From: Apostichopus japonicus
Lineage: Eukaryota > Echinodermata > Holothuroidea > Aspidochirotida > Stichopodidae
Length of the DNA stretch: 64,000 bases
Reading direction: 5' to 3'
Assembly: GCF_037975245.1 (NCBI RefSeq)
Contig: NC_092576.1
Coordinates: 30,358,611-30,422,610 of the forward strand
Shown here: in pieces, positions 1 through 11,698 of the stretch
Position numbering within the stretch: position 1 is the first letter of the stretch
Layout: every line of letters starts with the position of its first letter
Notes under the pieces: model-generated
What the model saw: only the letters and a program-made list of their open reading frames with translations
Told to the model about the DNA's origin: nothing
Database searches by the model: none
Made by a program: the position numbers and the translations under genes

Positions 1-67
1 ATATATATATATGCATATATATATATATATATATACATATAGATATATACATATATATATATATATA
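1..67. repeat. (AT)n microsatellite
   Basis: Alternating A/T with occasional C or G interruptions fills the first 67 bases. It is truncated by the window edge. Confidence 0.9.
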
Positions 68-905
68 ACTCAAATAGCCACAACTCTTCTTCCCCTCCCC
101 ACCCCTCCCTTCCCATCCCCTCCTCTTCGAGATCCCAATTTCCTGTTGAAATCTTTCTGGTAAGGCCAGCAGAATAGTATTGGTTTTAGTCGGCAATAAA
201 TAATTAGTTAAAAATTAAATAATTAAATTGTTGCAATCAACCAGTTCAACCATCTCTCACTGGAGTATATAGCCAAGGGGGTAGGAGCCCTGGGGGCACG
301 TCCCCCCCACCTTTTCTACAAAGTAGCAAGAGTGCCCCTTCATATTCTGTCTTAGTTTGAATGTCTTAAGCCTTTGTTAATTTTAATATTTTATTTATAT
401 TATTTATATGAAGTCTGTACATGCTATTTTTGAAATGGCTTCCCCATATCTTTTTGTAGCACGGTTAACAATAACCAATCTCAATAAATAGTAATTGATA
501 GCATACGAACACATATATATATTTAAGTGATATGGACGGTGTGTATCGGTTTATAGCATAACAAGTGGTGGTTGTGGAATGAGAAAGTGCCCCTCTGATG
601 TTGTGCCCCTCCCCCACCCCCCACTTTTTGGAAGCTTTCTACCCCCCCTGTATATAGCATTATCCTGTAGCAAAGTTAATATGGGGGTCAGAGGTTATCA
701 CTTCTTGGAAGTCTGTTTCTGTAGTCACCTACATTCTGGCAGTGCAGGTAGAGAGAGCAAGCTGAATAGATCAGAGAGCATTGATCATCTTGTGTTGTGT
801 CTTACTTCCAGTATCCTTGGAAACATTACTCATTGTTAGATAAATTTCTATTATTATTCAACGGAAAACACGTGCACACTCATATCACCGGACTCCATCA
901 TCCGG
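68..905. other. Non-coding stretch, no gene recognised
   Basis: AT-rich DNA with C-rich tracts near 95-120, 300-312 and 600-650. A short open frame at 579-839 has no recognisable domain, codon signature or splice context. I see no supported gene. Confidence 0.6.
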
Positions 906-1365
906 GGACTAGATGTAAAAGGACGGAATTTACAGACCTGTCTGTGAGTGCGTGTCTGTGAGTGCGTGTCTGTGAGTGCGTGTCTGTGCGTGTATGTATC
1001 TGTGTGTGAGCTAGTAGCCCTTACTTATACAGATTGCATATACTTTAATGTAAAAGGAAGGAATTTACAGACGTGTCTATGCATGTCTGTGATTGCGCGT
1101 GTGTGCGTGTAATGTATGTGCATGTGTCTGTGCGTGTGTGTGTATGTGTCTGTGTGTGAGCATTGTAGCCTTTACTTAATCTGCACAAATAATTACATGC
1201 AGAATGCATATATACTGTAATGTTAAAAGGAAGGAAGGAATTTACAGACGTGTCTGTGAGTGTGTGTCTGTGCATGTGTGTGTCTGCATGTAAGTGTCTG
1301 TGTCTGTGTGTGAGCATTGTAGCCCTTACTTCCATACAGAATGCATATATACTATTATGTCTCTT
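905..1365. repeat. Three tandem ~135-175 bp units containing (TG)n
   Basis: Three successive units start near 914, 1048 and 1217. Each begins with an AATGTAAAAGGAAGGAATTT-like segment, runs into TGTCTGTGAGTGCG/TGTG repeats, then a GAGCATTGTAGCCCTTACTT-like segment and GCATATATACT. It is a higher-order tandem repeat, and open frames on either strand here are repeat artefacts. Confidence 0.8.
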
Positions 1366-2229
1366 GAAACAGGACTCAAAGAAAGATGGTGGCCTTTTTC
1401 CAAGAAATGTAGCATGTATTGTAATGTCATGAACTGGAGTGTGCACTACACTATACACTGTAATACATTTATCACATGTATACCTTCTGTACACCCAATA
1501 TAGTCAGTCAGTCTTGTTATGTTTATAACCTCTGTGCATAGTGGAGGTGTTTTTCCCCTTAACTGTGAGTGGTTTGAGTCATGTGATGCCTTTGGCAGAA
1601 AGTAGGAAGTATTATAGTCTCCTACACAGAAGCGTCCAAAAGTTGATTTAATATGGCTTACAACCGTTCAAGGAGGGAAATAATTTGTGCATAGTGCCAT
1701 TGTTGTTGTTCTTGTTGCAATTTGTGTCTGTGATTCAATGTGTAGAAAAAACCTGCAGCCCCCCCCCCCCTCCTTTATGTTAAACTGCTTGATACAACCC
1801 ATATTTGACTAATTTGAAAACTGAAATATTCCTGGATGCTGGGTTAAGCAGGCTTGGCCATTGTCAATAAAACAAAATCGCAAAAAAACTATTGGAAGAT
1901 TGGGCCAATTTGCCACACAAATCTTGAAATATTATCATTAGAACACAAGTTATGCAAATATATATTCATGTATATTGTCTATAACACACTGGAGCATACT
2001 ATTTTCAGTATCTGATCAGAACAAATTTTTATCAACCTGAAAAGAATATCTACCAAAATGTGAACACTAACTTCTCTGCAATGGAAATGAAAACAAAAAG
2101 AAAGTAATGATTTTTTTATTAATTATTAATAAGTCAAGTTCTGTAAGTAGTCTGCCACTGTCAGATTTCTGAGGTCATCGTTACACGTTTTAATATCTTC
2201 AGGCTTGCATACATGTACATGTACATGTT

Positions 2230-2707
2230 TAATGTAGGAGCGTGAAATCACAGTACATCTCCCAAAGCCAAATATGGTTGAAATCATTGCTGGCTGACTA
2301 AAATTTTGATGAGTGTTATCTATATTAGGTAATGCTGGTATTGTATTGTATCACTGTTTCTCCCAAATGGGCATGTACAGTATATATTCTCCGTTGTTTA
2401 AAGGGATTCCAGTCATTAGGAGTTCAATTTAGATGTAAATTATTCAACATTTTTGTTGTGATGATCCCATCTGAATATTATAACCCTAATACAATTGGTG
2501 GATTTTCAGTGGTCATAGCCAATATAGATCTGTATTGGGAGCAATGCATTTGTTTTACGTTGGTTGGATTCAGTGGTTATAGCCAATATACAGTACAGTA
2601 TCAATGCATTTGTTTCATTCTATCAATATATTAGTCAGCAAGCAATGCTTTCAACCATATTTGGCATTGGGAGATGTACAGTACTGTGATTTCATGCTCC
2701 TACATTA
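2230..2707. mobile_element. Non-autonomous element with ~70 bp terminal inverted repeats
   Basis: The left arm (2230-2297) is repeated in reverse complement at 2635-2707. Both arms contain AATGTAGGAGCGTGAAATCA-like and ATCTCCCAAAGCCAAATATG-like blocks. The right arm has a 5-base insertion and a few substitutions. The interior (about 340 bp) has no coding potential and contains two tandem copies of a GGTCATAGCCAATATA block. A clear target-site duplication was not seen. Long TIRs with a short interior suggest a MULE-type or fold-back MITE, but the superfamily is undetermined. Confidence 0.75.
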
Positions 2708-2716
2708 CACATTTTG

Positions 2717-3070
2717 AATGAATGGGCTACAGTAGATGTAAGGAGTGACAAATTGACTGGGGCGCACCTAACCAACGACCTGGTGTTGATTTCAAACCTT
2801 TGATTTCGAGGAGTTTCAAGCAATCTATGTGTGCACTTAATCTGTAATCACAAAAACATAATGTCAATACAGTACTGTTGATAATTAATGGGGATAATAC
2901 TTTAATACTGTACCCTGTAGGCCTATCAGACAACATCATTAGTGCCGATAAATTCTAAGCAGCTAGCTTGTTGTTTGTGATGATGTAAAATAGATTGATT
3001 TTTCTCTTTTTCTAAAAACATCTTAGAGGCCGCAAAAAAAAAACACTGGCGGGCCGTAGGTTGCCCACCC
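2717..3070. mobile_element. hAT-like MITE, decayed copy
   Basis: About 80-90% similar to the fuller copy at 4848-5197. Shared blocks include AAGGAGTGACAAATTGACTG, ACAAAAACATAATGTCAATA and TTCTAAGCAGCTAGCT. The left terminus is missing and the right terminus is eroded to TTGCCCACCC. Confidence 0.75.
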
Positions 3071-3071
3071 T

Positions 3072-3350
3072 TGTATTACTGTTTCCCCCAAATGGCCATG
3101 TATATATAATCTCTGTTGTTTAAAGGGATTCCATTACAGTAGGAGAACTTAGAGGTAAATATTAAACATTATAGTTTTGATGACCCCATTGAATATTTTA
3201 ACCAATTCAATTGGTGGCTTTCAGCGGTCATAACCAATATAGATCTGTATCGGTAGCAATGCATTTGTTTTATGTTGGTTGAATTCATTGGTCATAGCCA
3301 ATATACATATAGGTATCGATGCATTTGTTTTATGTTGATGAGTCAGTGGG
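3072..3350. repeat. Diverged copy of the interior of the 2230-2707 element
   Basis: Shares the segments around CTGTTTCCCCCAAATGG, GTTTAAAGGGATTCCA and CAATATAGATCTGTAT with 2350-2630, in the same order. It lacks the terminal inverted repeats. Confidence 0.65.
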
Positions 3351-3620
3351 TGTAACCATAATAGATTTATCTTGACCCTAGTTTACACTACACCTTTACC
3401 TGTTGCATGTACTGGGAAGTTCCCAGTGCTATTTACACTGTTCTGCTTCACTGTACAAAGTATTCTGATAACAGAATGTCCTGAGGTATATTTTAAAGCA
3501 GTAGTGAAGCATTAAAAATTAATTGGGTCAGCTTTAAAAATAGATTATAAACATTCTGTTTGTGCATATTTTCTGAAGTTTTTGTGTGTGTGTGAACTTC
3601 ACTTTGCTGATTGCTCAAGG
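3351..3620. other. Non-coding, nothing recognised
   Basis: No open frame with support and no recognised repeat. Confidence 0.5.
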
Positions 3621-3925
3621 TATAAGGGGATGGGAGGGAGATGTCTGGGGAAGGAGAGGGGATGGCTGGGGAAGGGGATGGCTGGGGAAGGGAATGGCTG
3701 GGGAAGGGAATGGCTGGGGAAGGGGGTGGCTGGGAAGGGGATGTCTGCATAAGGGGGTGGCTGGGGACAGTGAGGAGCAGGATGTCAGGGGAAGTGATGG
3801 CTGGGGAAGGGATGGCTAGGGAGGTGGATGTTTCGGCAGGGGGATGTCTAAGTGGGAAGAAGTGTGGGGAAGGGATGGCTGGGGAAGGAATGTCTTGGGA
3901 GGGAATTGCTGGGAGGGATATTGGA
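3621..3925 (+). repeat. G-rich ~15-16 bp minisatellite
   Basis: Degenerate tandem copies of GGCTGGGGAAGGGGAT on the + strand, with runs of four or more Gs every few bases. The glycine/tryptophan-rich open frames on + and the proline/serine-rich frame on - at this position are products of the repeat. The strand is G-quadruplex-prone. Confidence 0.9.
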
Positions 3926-4839
3926 GGTACACTTGAAGTTTGCAGTATTTTACAAATGAAACATCTCTGTAATCATGCAGCTGTCATTTTAATTCCTAAT
4001 ATTGTAATTTAGTGGCCAAACCCTCAGTACACTACTTTAAGATATTTTCCAAGGGAAATCCCCACAAATTCTCAAAATTGGAACCAGTTGATATATAGCT
4101 GTAATTTACATCACTATATAGTTGTTCATTGGGAGATGGTATCATTGACCTCTTAAGCTTATTGTTTGGTTCCTAGAAATCTTAATATGAATGTCTAAAC
4201 CTTCCTGAGGATTGTGGTGGGAATTATAGTTAAACAAACAGTACTTTGCCCTCTATGTTGGTATGTAGCCATGTAGGTCCTGTTTGTTCTAACAACTTGT
4301 TTGCAAACACCAACCAAAAATGGATTTATCCACGTGTCGGAAAGGTTTAGTGAGGTGTTTTAAAAGTAATTTTTGAAAACGAGTTACATTTGCTAAACCC
4401 CTTCAAAATTTAGAAGTCAGGTTTCCTTACCAATAAACAAAAGAAAGGGTGAAGAGTGACCCCCCCCTCCCCTCCTCCATGTATGAGCACTATCATATTG
4501 AAAGTGTGTGAATTTCCAAAGTACCATATATAGGAATGGGAGCAACAGACTAATTATAATTTGAGAAACGGGACAATCATGCCGAAATTTCGTACTGTAC
4601 ATTTTCAAAATTCTTTCTGTTTATAGGGCTGCCATATTTATACAGGGTGTTGTTCCAAAAAACCCACTTTAATTCATTTATTAACTTCGGATTTATTATT
4701 TGTATATATGCTATTTTAAGCTTTCTAATTCCCAAACTGTTTTTATATATATCCTATTTAAAAATATGTATTTCATGTATTTATACTGGATTGTAATAAA
4801 CTTGTATGTATGTATGTATGTATGTTAAATACCATAAGG
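3926..4839. other. Non-coding, nothing recognised
   Basis: AT-rich sequence without a supported gene. A short (GTAT)n tract lies just before the MITE at 4848. Confidence 0.5.
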
Positions 4840-4847
4840 CCTTCAGG

Positions 4848-5197
4848 CAGGGGTGGGCAACTTTTATGGATGAATGGGCCAGATATAAGGAGTGACAAAT
4901 TGACTGGGCCTAACCAACGGACCTGCTGTTGATTTCAAACCTTTGATTCCGAGGACTTTCAAGCAATAGGTGTGTACTTACTTTTTTATTCACAAAAACA
5001 TAATGTCAATACAGTACAGTTGATAATTAATGGGGATAATAGGCCTACCTGACAGCATCATTAGTGCTGATAAATTCTAAGCAGCTAGCTCGTTTTTTGT
5101 GATGATGTTAAATAGATTGATTTTTTTTCTTTCTCTTGAGACATCTCACGGGCCGCAAAAAATTTCACTAGCGGGCCCCGTGTGGCCCACCCCCCTG
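4848..5197. mobile_element. hAT-like MITE, near-complete copy
   Basis: Begins CAGGGGTGGGCAA and ends GGCCCACCCCCCTG, i.e. imperfect terminal inverted repeats of the CAGGGG...CCCCTG type found in many hAT elements. The 8 bases before it (CCTTCAGG, 4840-4847) and after it (CCTTAAGA, 5198-5205) match at 6 of 8 positions, which fits an aged 8-bp hAT target-site duplication. The element is about 350 bp and has no coding capacity. Confidence 0.8.
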
Positions 5198-5205
5198 CCT
5201 TAAGA

Positions 5206-6130
5206 GGTTCCTTGTAACCTCAGCAATGAATAATGAAATAAAGTTTTCAAAGTTTCTGTAGCTGTTAGGATGGATCTGAAGCCTTTCCATTTTAAAAGAC
5301 CAGGTGTTGCCTGTTTAAACAGAAAAGGCTGCTTTACAGATCTTTGGACCTGTATAGTAATTTCACCATTGTGCAGAGCGTTATATGTTACATATATGCA
5401 ATACTGTGTCAATGATTCCCTGATCCTAAAGTGTGTGAATGTCCTAGGAGTCTATGCTAGCCATGCATACTACTGTTATATACTCTATGACATGTTTGGC
5501 ATTGACATACATACACAAAACATCAATATATCAACAGTGTAGAAAATATGTAATCAAATCTCACACCAGATGTTAGAAAAGTAATTATATGATTTTTGCC
5601 TTTTTTTGGGGGGGGGGGGATTTTTGGGGTTTTTGGCAGAGCACCCTAAATTCCCTGAGGGTTGTTCTGGGTGGATCATGTTAACTTTGGACTGTCGTAA
5701 TTTAAGCATGTCACTGCCTGGCACATAAAGACACTTGTATGTAAAACAGTGGTTTTGACAGAGCTTTACCAGAAAAATGTTTGCCACTTGAGAAATCCCT
5801 GGTCTAGTTGCTAACATCTAGGAACTAGATCTGGTAATAATTGAACTTTTACCCCCCCCCCCCCCACCAACGACGTCGTCTTAGCCTAAAATAATATCCT
5901 TATGTTGTAACCTACCCTTGAACATACAAAAAGAAGACATTTCAATAAAATAAGGAACTTTCACTTCCTCTGTTTTGCAATCTTATTTTGTATACACTGC
6001 TTGTGATGGTTTTCTAATTTTGGTTCGAAGTTGGATTCTCAGAAAACACTTTTTTCTTTATTTATTTTATTGAAAGTAGCCTTTGAGTCAGAAATCTGCA
6101 TGCAGCGATGGCTACTCATTGTAACTCGGG
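5206..6130. other. Non-coding, homopolymer-rich
   Basis: Contains a T/G homopolymer near 5604-5623 and a C15 run near 5852-5866. No gene recognised. Confidence 0.5.
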
Positions 6131-6318
6131 TAAAGATACATATAGAGATATATATATCTAGAGATAAAGAGAAATATATATAGAGATATATATATATTGA
6201 TATAGAAATATATATAGAGATATATATATAGAGAGAAATATATATATAGAGATATAAATATATATCAGGGATATATATATAGAGAAATATATATATAGAG
6301 GTATATATATATATCTTT
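6131..6318. repeat. (TATAGAGA)n-type microsatellite
   Basis: Tandem TATATAGAGA variants cover this interval. They are low complexity and lack coding content. Confidence 0.9.
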
Positions 6319-7435
6319 TTTTTTATTCAGTGAAGACAAAATAGTTGCAAAATATAGCGAAGCGGAAACTCTCATATCGTAATAATAACCCTTATGACTA
6401 GAGTGACAGTACGTTGAACTCTCGCATGTCAACTGGTTTTGGAGTCCTATCCATCCTGCCTGTCAGATATATTACTTTTGGACCTTGATCCTTTTCATTT
6501 TGAAGTATTACCACCACACCCATGGCAAAGTTTTCAAGCCATTTTTTTTTGTGGTCTTCTCCCTTCTGATGACAGACATTTGTGGTCGTCCTGCAAGGGT
6601 TAGAATCCCAGAAAATATTCAAGATTGCAATCTGCGGGTTAATATCCTGCTTGTGGCAGCGAATGTCAATCAGTTTTGAAGTTTCTTTTATAGTTTATAC
6701 GCATTTGAGACAAACTTGAGATAAATAAAAGAAAAGACTATCAGACATATTATTTATGATTTCATTTACATAAATGTTCTGTATTTAATAGATTTTGTTT
6801 TACAATGGTATACATAGTCAATGTTGTCCATGAATCATGGCTTTGATCTGTTTGTAGCTTTGAGTGAAACAGAGATGGCCGATAACTTGTGTCACAAAAG
6901 CACGATGTTCGGCCACCAGTCCATTCGTCCATCAGGTCCTAATAAAAGACAACATTCAGAGGCATCAAAAACTGCTACACAAAATTTGAACACTTAGTTA
7001 TTAATTAAGAATTTATTTATTAAGATATGGATTTACTGTATTATTCAGTTACAATCTCCTTCCATTTGAATTTTCATATAACCATTGCCCTACTTCCCCT
7101 CCTCCCCCCCCCTCTCCCCATTACATTCTACTTTAAATACCTGCTGTATGCATGGTTCCTCTTCCATGAGGCTTTGGATTAACATGTTACTTACTTACCT
7201 GTCTCCACAATGCAAATGTACTAAGACTCTGTGAAACCTCGATGGGCTCGACCAATATACACAGTTTATCTACTTACTGGTAGTGTTGTATACTATACCT
7301 ACAAGTACACAGCTGGTAGTGTCATATATGATATATTTGTCATAAAAGCATACATATTTACTGCAGAGTAATGTGTGTATTTTTGCTTGTGTTTAGGCTT
7401 GGTGTTTGTTTTTGATTATGTAGTTTACATTTGTT
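6319..7435. other. Non-coding, nothing recognised
   Basis: AT-rich. The short opposing open frames around 6398-6679 show no domain. Confidence 0.5.
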
Positions 7436-7505
7436 TCTGTAGAGCGCTGTGATCTTTTGTAGAGCGCTCTATCAAATACCTAGTAATAATAATAATAATA
7501 ATAAT
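7436..7505 (+). mobile_element. SINE 3' end with (AAT)n tail
   Basis: GTAGAGCGCTGTGATC and GTAGAGCGCTCTATCAAAT are followed by CTAGTAATAATAATAATAAT. A GCGCT-rich end followed by an (AAT)n tail is a common 3' terminus of invertebrate and fish tRNA-derived SINEs. The 5' tRNA-like head is not visible upstream, so this is probably a 5'-truncated copy. Confidence 0.6.
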
Positions 7506-8516
7506 ATATTTACCACAAGTTTTCCTGATGAAATATACATATTATGGACTAATTACTATTCAAATATCCTGACATTTTGAAGCAAGATTTGTAGCTTTTT
7601 CCAAAGTACACTATTACTCTGCTTTTCTTGCCATGAAAAGCAATTACCACAAAACACAAAAATTTGTGCTGAATCATGGCCATAATTAGCTCATTAAAAT
7701 GTGTCACGTACGGGACATTTAGCATCGGATGGGACATTATCATTGTAATTTGTCATTTATGTCTGTGTAAACGAAGAATGCTTACAACCACTTACAGAGT
7801 GATTGGGTTTAATTAACAGTTTTCCACTAATTAACAAGGCCGTTTAGAACCCACTACAACAAGTTCTATAGAGCAGTGTCCTTTATAAGCAAACAGTGTG
7901 TAATGTGTAAATTAGAGAAAGGTCGTCTGATGGCTAGCATCATGTCTGAAGTCAATTTCTGTCACCAACTTTGACTGCATAGAACAGGTATTCACAGTTT
8001 CTCACTTAGAATGCCCCTATAGATGGAAAACACAAAGTATGTATGCAGTACGACTTAAGTTTAATTTGTCGATGAAGCTGTAAAGTAGAAATTTACACTC
8101 GTTGCTGAACAATGGAACATTACATAACAGACAATGGAACATTAAGCTGGTCATAAGATGATCTCGATGGTACAGTAGTGCATCAGACTTCCTGATTCTG
8201 TTTATTCCTGATATTGTTTCCTTCCTGCAATTAGGCCTCCTATAACTGACGACCCAACTACCCTAATTTCTTACTATCTACATAAATATGCTCAAAGTTA
8301 TAGACCAATATATAGACTGATACTGTATTAAAGTAGGTCACATTTTACATTCCTTATTTTTGTTGGGTGATAGTTAATTCTTTTAAATGCATGTTAGATA
8401 TGACAAATTTCCAGAGATAATTGATCACAAAGCTGTGTGTAAGATTGTGTCAAGTGCAAGTTTGGGTTCAAATGTTGGTTTCCATGCTGTGGAATGTATA
8501 TGGAGTAGAACATCGC
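7506..8516. other. Non-coding, one stray GTCACGTACGGGACA motif
   Basis: No gene recognised. A motif closely related to the one repeated inside the 8846-10770 element occurs alone at 7703-7717, suggesting an older fragment of the same family. Confidence 0.5.
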
Positions 8517-8845
8517 TTATGCACGTCATGTCAACATGAGCGCATCATGTCAACATAAGAGCATGGTTTAAACATTAGCGCATCATGTCAACATAAGCGC
8601 ATCATGTCAACATTAGAGCATCATGTCAACATAAGCGCATCATGTCAACATAAGCGCATCATATCAACATAAGGGCATCATGTCAACATAAGTGCATCAT
8701 TTCAACATAAGCGCATCATGTCAACATAAGTGCATCATTTCAACATAAGTGCATCATGTCAACATTAGAGCATCATTTCAACATAAGCACATCATGTCAA
8801 CATAAGTGCATCATTTCAACATTAGCACATCATGTCAACATTAGC
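8517..8845. repeat. 19-bp minisatellite (left part)
   Basis: About 16 copies of CATCATGTCAACATAAGCG with variants at two or three positions. The array resumes at 10771, so the TIR element at 8846-10770 landed inside it. Confidence 0.9.
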
Positions 8846-10770
8846 AGGCAGGTCCAAGCTATTTGCACTGTGACGTACGGGACATTTCAGAGACTTAAAT
8901 GTGTCTAAAAGTTATAAAAAATCTATTTTCCAGAAACTTTTTCAGGTTTTCATATTTGTTATTGCTGCTACTGTATTACAAACTCATGAAGATTTCCTAC
9001 ACTTTCTTTAATTAGGTCCCATCTTAATTAATGTACAGTGTGACGTACGGGACCAGAGAAATTTGTGTTTTTTTTACTAAAGAGCTAAGCTGAAATCGCT
9101 CTGAAATTAGGAGGGCAGTGATCAAGCTGTTATAACTAGTGAATAGCCTAACCTTCCAAGGGCTAAGCTGTAACATATTAGAAAAAAATATAAAGCCATT
9201 CCAGTTCAGTGATTACACAAATGAAAATTGTCCTGTGACGTACGGGACATGTGACGTACGGGACAATTTGTCCAAATAAAAATTGACTATGAAAACTCAT
9301 ATTTTTATTTCTGAATATACCATAACAAGCTGATTTCTACATAAAAACATCAATTTAGATATGCCAGAACAATGTCATTGGTAATTTCATGCCATATTTC
9401 CTTCTTTCTGGGATCGAAAAGAGCAGTGACTGTACTTGTGAGATCATTCCACTACATAAAACATGGAATGCATAAAGTATAAATCTACTCTACACATTCA
9501 TCAAATACTCATAATATCAATTCTAGCTTTGTTCGACCACAAATGATCCAAGATGCAAAGTTTTGGTGCAAAACTGTTTTGGTATATACTGTACAACACT
9601 GTATCATACGTACTCCCCACTATTGACCCTGAAGTTGAAATATGATCCATCCCATTCAAAACATATCAAAATCTCCACAGTAACGCCAACGTAATGTCCA
9701 TCTATGATACTAGTACAACAAAGAAAACTCTATAGACCTAATACTGATGATGGAACAAACTCATGAGTGATTGTCCTCTGCAAAAATTGGGCAAGCGAAA
9801 CTCTATACTTGTAACTAAAAATCTCAATGTCTACTATCTAAGTTCAGGACACAAGAACATTGTTGCACAGTCATCATAGTCACACTTCACAATAGGACTA
9901 CGAAATGTTGAAATGCAAACTCAACATTCTTGAAGTCGTCTTCATTCAATGTCAATGTTGAATAGCATTGTAGATGATTCTGTATCCCACACACACACAA
10001 TTGACTTCCCGATAGTTTATTGAACAACACCTGGGTTGTTGGTGGTCATCTGTCAATAGTTTATTTGAAGCCATGATGTGCTCTTCAGGCATGCAGGGAT
10101 TATTAGTTGCAACTACCATCTTTCAACAAAATAAATTTGTAAGCATTGGAAGGTTTCCAGTAGAGGTCCCCATTGGAGCCCATGCATTTTTATTATGTAT
10201 AAATACTGGGTTTCCCCCACACTATGTGCCGTACGTCACATTTTGTCCCGTACGTCACATTTTTAATTTTGATAATTAGATTTGCTGTGAATATTATTTC
10301 AAATTTTTTGGGATGGATTTTGTTGAACAATGTTCTTAATTAGAACTTTACAAAATATCACCAAAAAAAAAATTGTTCGTCCATATCAAAACTTGAAAAA
10401 AGTGCTGAAAATTGTGACGTACGGGACATCAGTATTTGGACACTAGCTAATTAGCATATTTAATTGATGAACCCCCAAACATAATATGTCAAAATTATTG
10501 GAAGGAAGGGTGTATCATGTCCCACATAACTTATATTCAATAAGTTCATATTGCTGGCAGGGAAATAGGATTCCAAATGTCCCGTACGTCACACTGCAAT
10601 TTGAATTTATGCAAATTAGCTGGCTGTAATTATTCGAATAGGCAAAACAATTAAAAAAATTATGAAAATCCGAAACTTCAATAATTCAGCTTTAACATGA
10701 CACCACATTTAGGGTGCTTCAGTAAAGTTTAAAATTTGGCTTCTAGGGATACAATAGCTTGGACCTGCCC
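8846..10770. mobile_element. ~1.9 kb TIR element with repeated GTGACGTACGGGACA motifs
   Basis: Starts (A)GGCAGGTCCAAGCTATT and ends with its reverse complement AATAGCTTGGACCTGCC(C). It interrupts a 19-bp minisatellite, and TAGC occurs directly on both sides, so a 4-base target duplication is likely. The interior has no open frame with a recognisable domain. It holds eight copies of GTGACGTACGGGACA or close variants: forward at 8870, 9040, 9235, 9251 and 10414, reverse at 10226, 10245 and 10579. Forward copies dominate the left half and reverse copies the right half. This symmetry resembles subterminal transposase-binding repeats of a non-autonomous DNA transposon. The superfamily is unknown. 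Confidence 0.7.
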
Positions 10771-10949
10771 TAGCACATCATGTCTACATAAGTGCATCAT
10801 GTCTACATAAGCGCATCATGTCAACATTTATAAGCGCATCATGTCAACATAAGTGCATCATGTCAATGTTTTATAACACACAATTATAACTGAACAGGAT
10901 TGTGATGACGGTGATGGTCTTGTGATACAAACCACATCGAATACGCCTA
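10719..10949 (+). repeat. 231-bp direct duplication, copy 1
   Basis: Base-for-base identical, by my reading, to 11468-11698. It spans the right end of the TIR element, the right minisatellite segment and flanking DNA, so it was copied after the element inserted. Confidence 0.9.
10771..10868. repeat. 19-bp minisatellite (right part)
   Basis: Five degenerate copies of the CATCATGTCAACATAAGCG unit, continuing the array at 8517-8845 on the far side of the inserted element. Confidence 0.85.
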
Positions 10950-11467
10950 TCTATCTATTCGTTGGTCAGTAGCGAAAAATACATATTTCAGTCTCGTACT
11001 TGAGGAGTGGAATATTTCACTAATCTTTGTGTTTTCTTGACAAACAAAGCTTCACGGTGAAGTGGGTTTTTGCCAATCTTAAATTGAAAGTAAATAATGA
11101 AAGATTATTCCTTGTTTGCTTGTTAGACGTCATCAAACTAAGATCAACATAAAAACATTTCATAAATACTTTTCGCTGTGATCAGTACAAAAATTAAAAA
11201 GGGAGTTCAACCAATGGAGAACTGAACTAAATATGATGACAAAGCTGTTAGGCTAGTTAACTGTTACTATTAAGAATATCTAACCTCAGTTATTTTCATC
11301 CCTCAGTGAACTTTACTAACCCCATTTACCAGCTGTGTATGAACTCATTGCTAATTAGATAGATGTGGGCTCCAGGGGTTTATTCTTTTCAGGAAATTTG
11401 TTGTTTACAGGGATTAATGTAGTGTTCAGATTTTGTATATATTTATATATATATATGTATATATATA
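10950..11467. other. Non-coding spacer between the 231-bp duplicates
   Basis: No gene recognised. It ends in an AT-microsatellite (about 11437-11467) directly against the second duplicate. Confidence 0.6.
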
Positions 11468-11698
11468 TCAGTAAAGTTTAAAATTTGGCTTCTAGGGATA
11501 CAATAGCTTGGACCTGCCCTAGCACATCATGTCTACATAAGTGCATCATGTCTACATAAGCGCATCATGTCAACATTTATAAGCGCATCATGTCAACATA
11601 AGTGCATCATGTCAATGTTTTATAACACACAATTATAACTGAACAGGATTGTGATGACGGTGATGGTCTTGTGATACAAACCACATCGAATACGCCTA
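11468..11698 (+). repeat. 231-bp direct duplication, copy 2
   Basis: Identical to 10719-10949. Its right end coincides exactly with the 5' junction of the Penelope-like element at 11699. Confidence 0.9.

Noticed and set aside
579-839. 86-codon frame near the window start as an upstream MASTL exon
   Set aside because: It has no similarity to kinase or Greatwall middle-region motifs and no convincing donor.
1045-1494. 149-codon minus-strand open frame rich in His/Thr
   Set aside because: It is the translation of the (TG)n-containing tandem repeat and lacks any domain.
3493-4012. Gly/Trp-rich (+) and Pro/Ser-rich (-) open frames
   Set aside because: Both are read-through of the G-rich minisatellite.
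8517-8845. CRISPR-like regular repeat
   Set aside because: Units are contiguous 19-mers without unique spacers, in a eukaryotic context, so it is a minisatellite.
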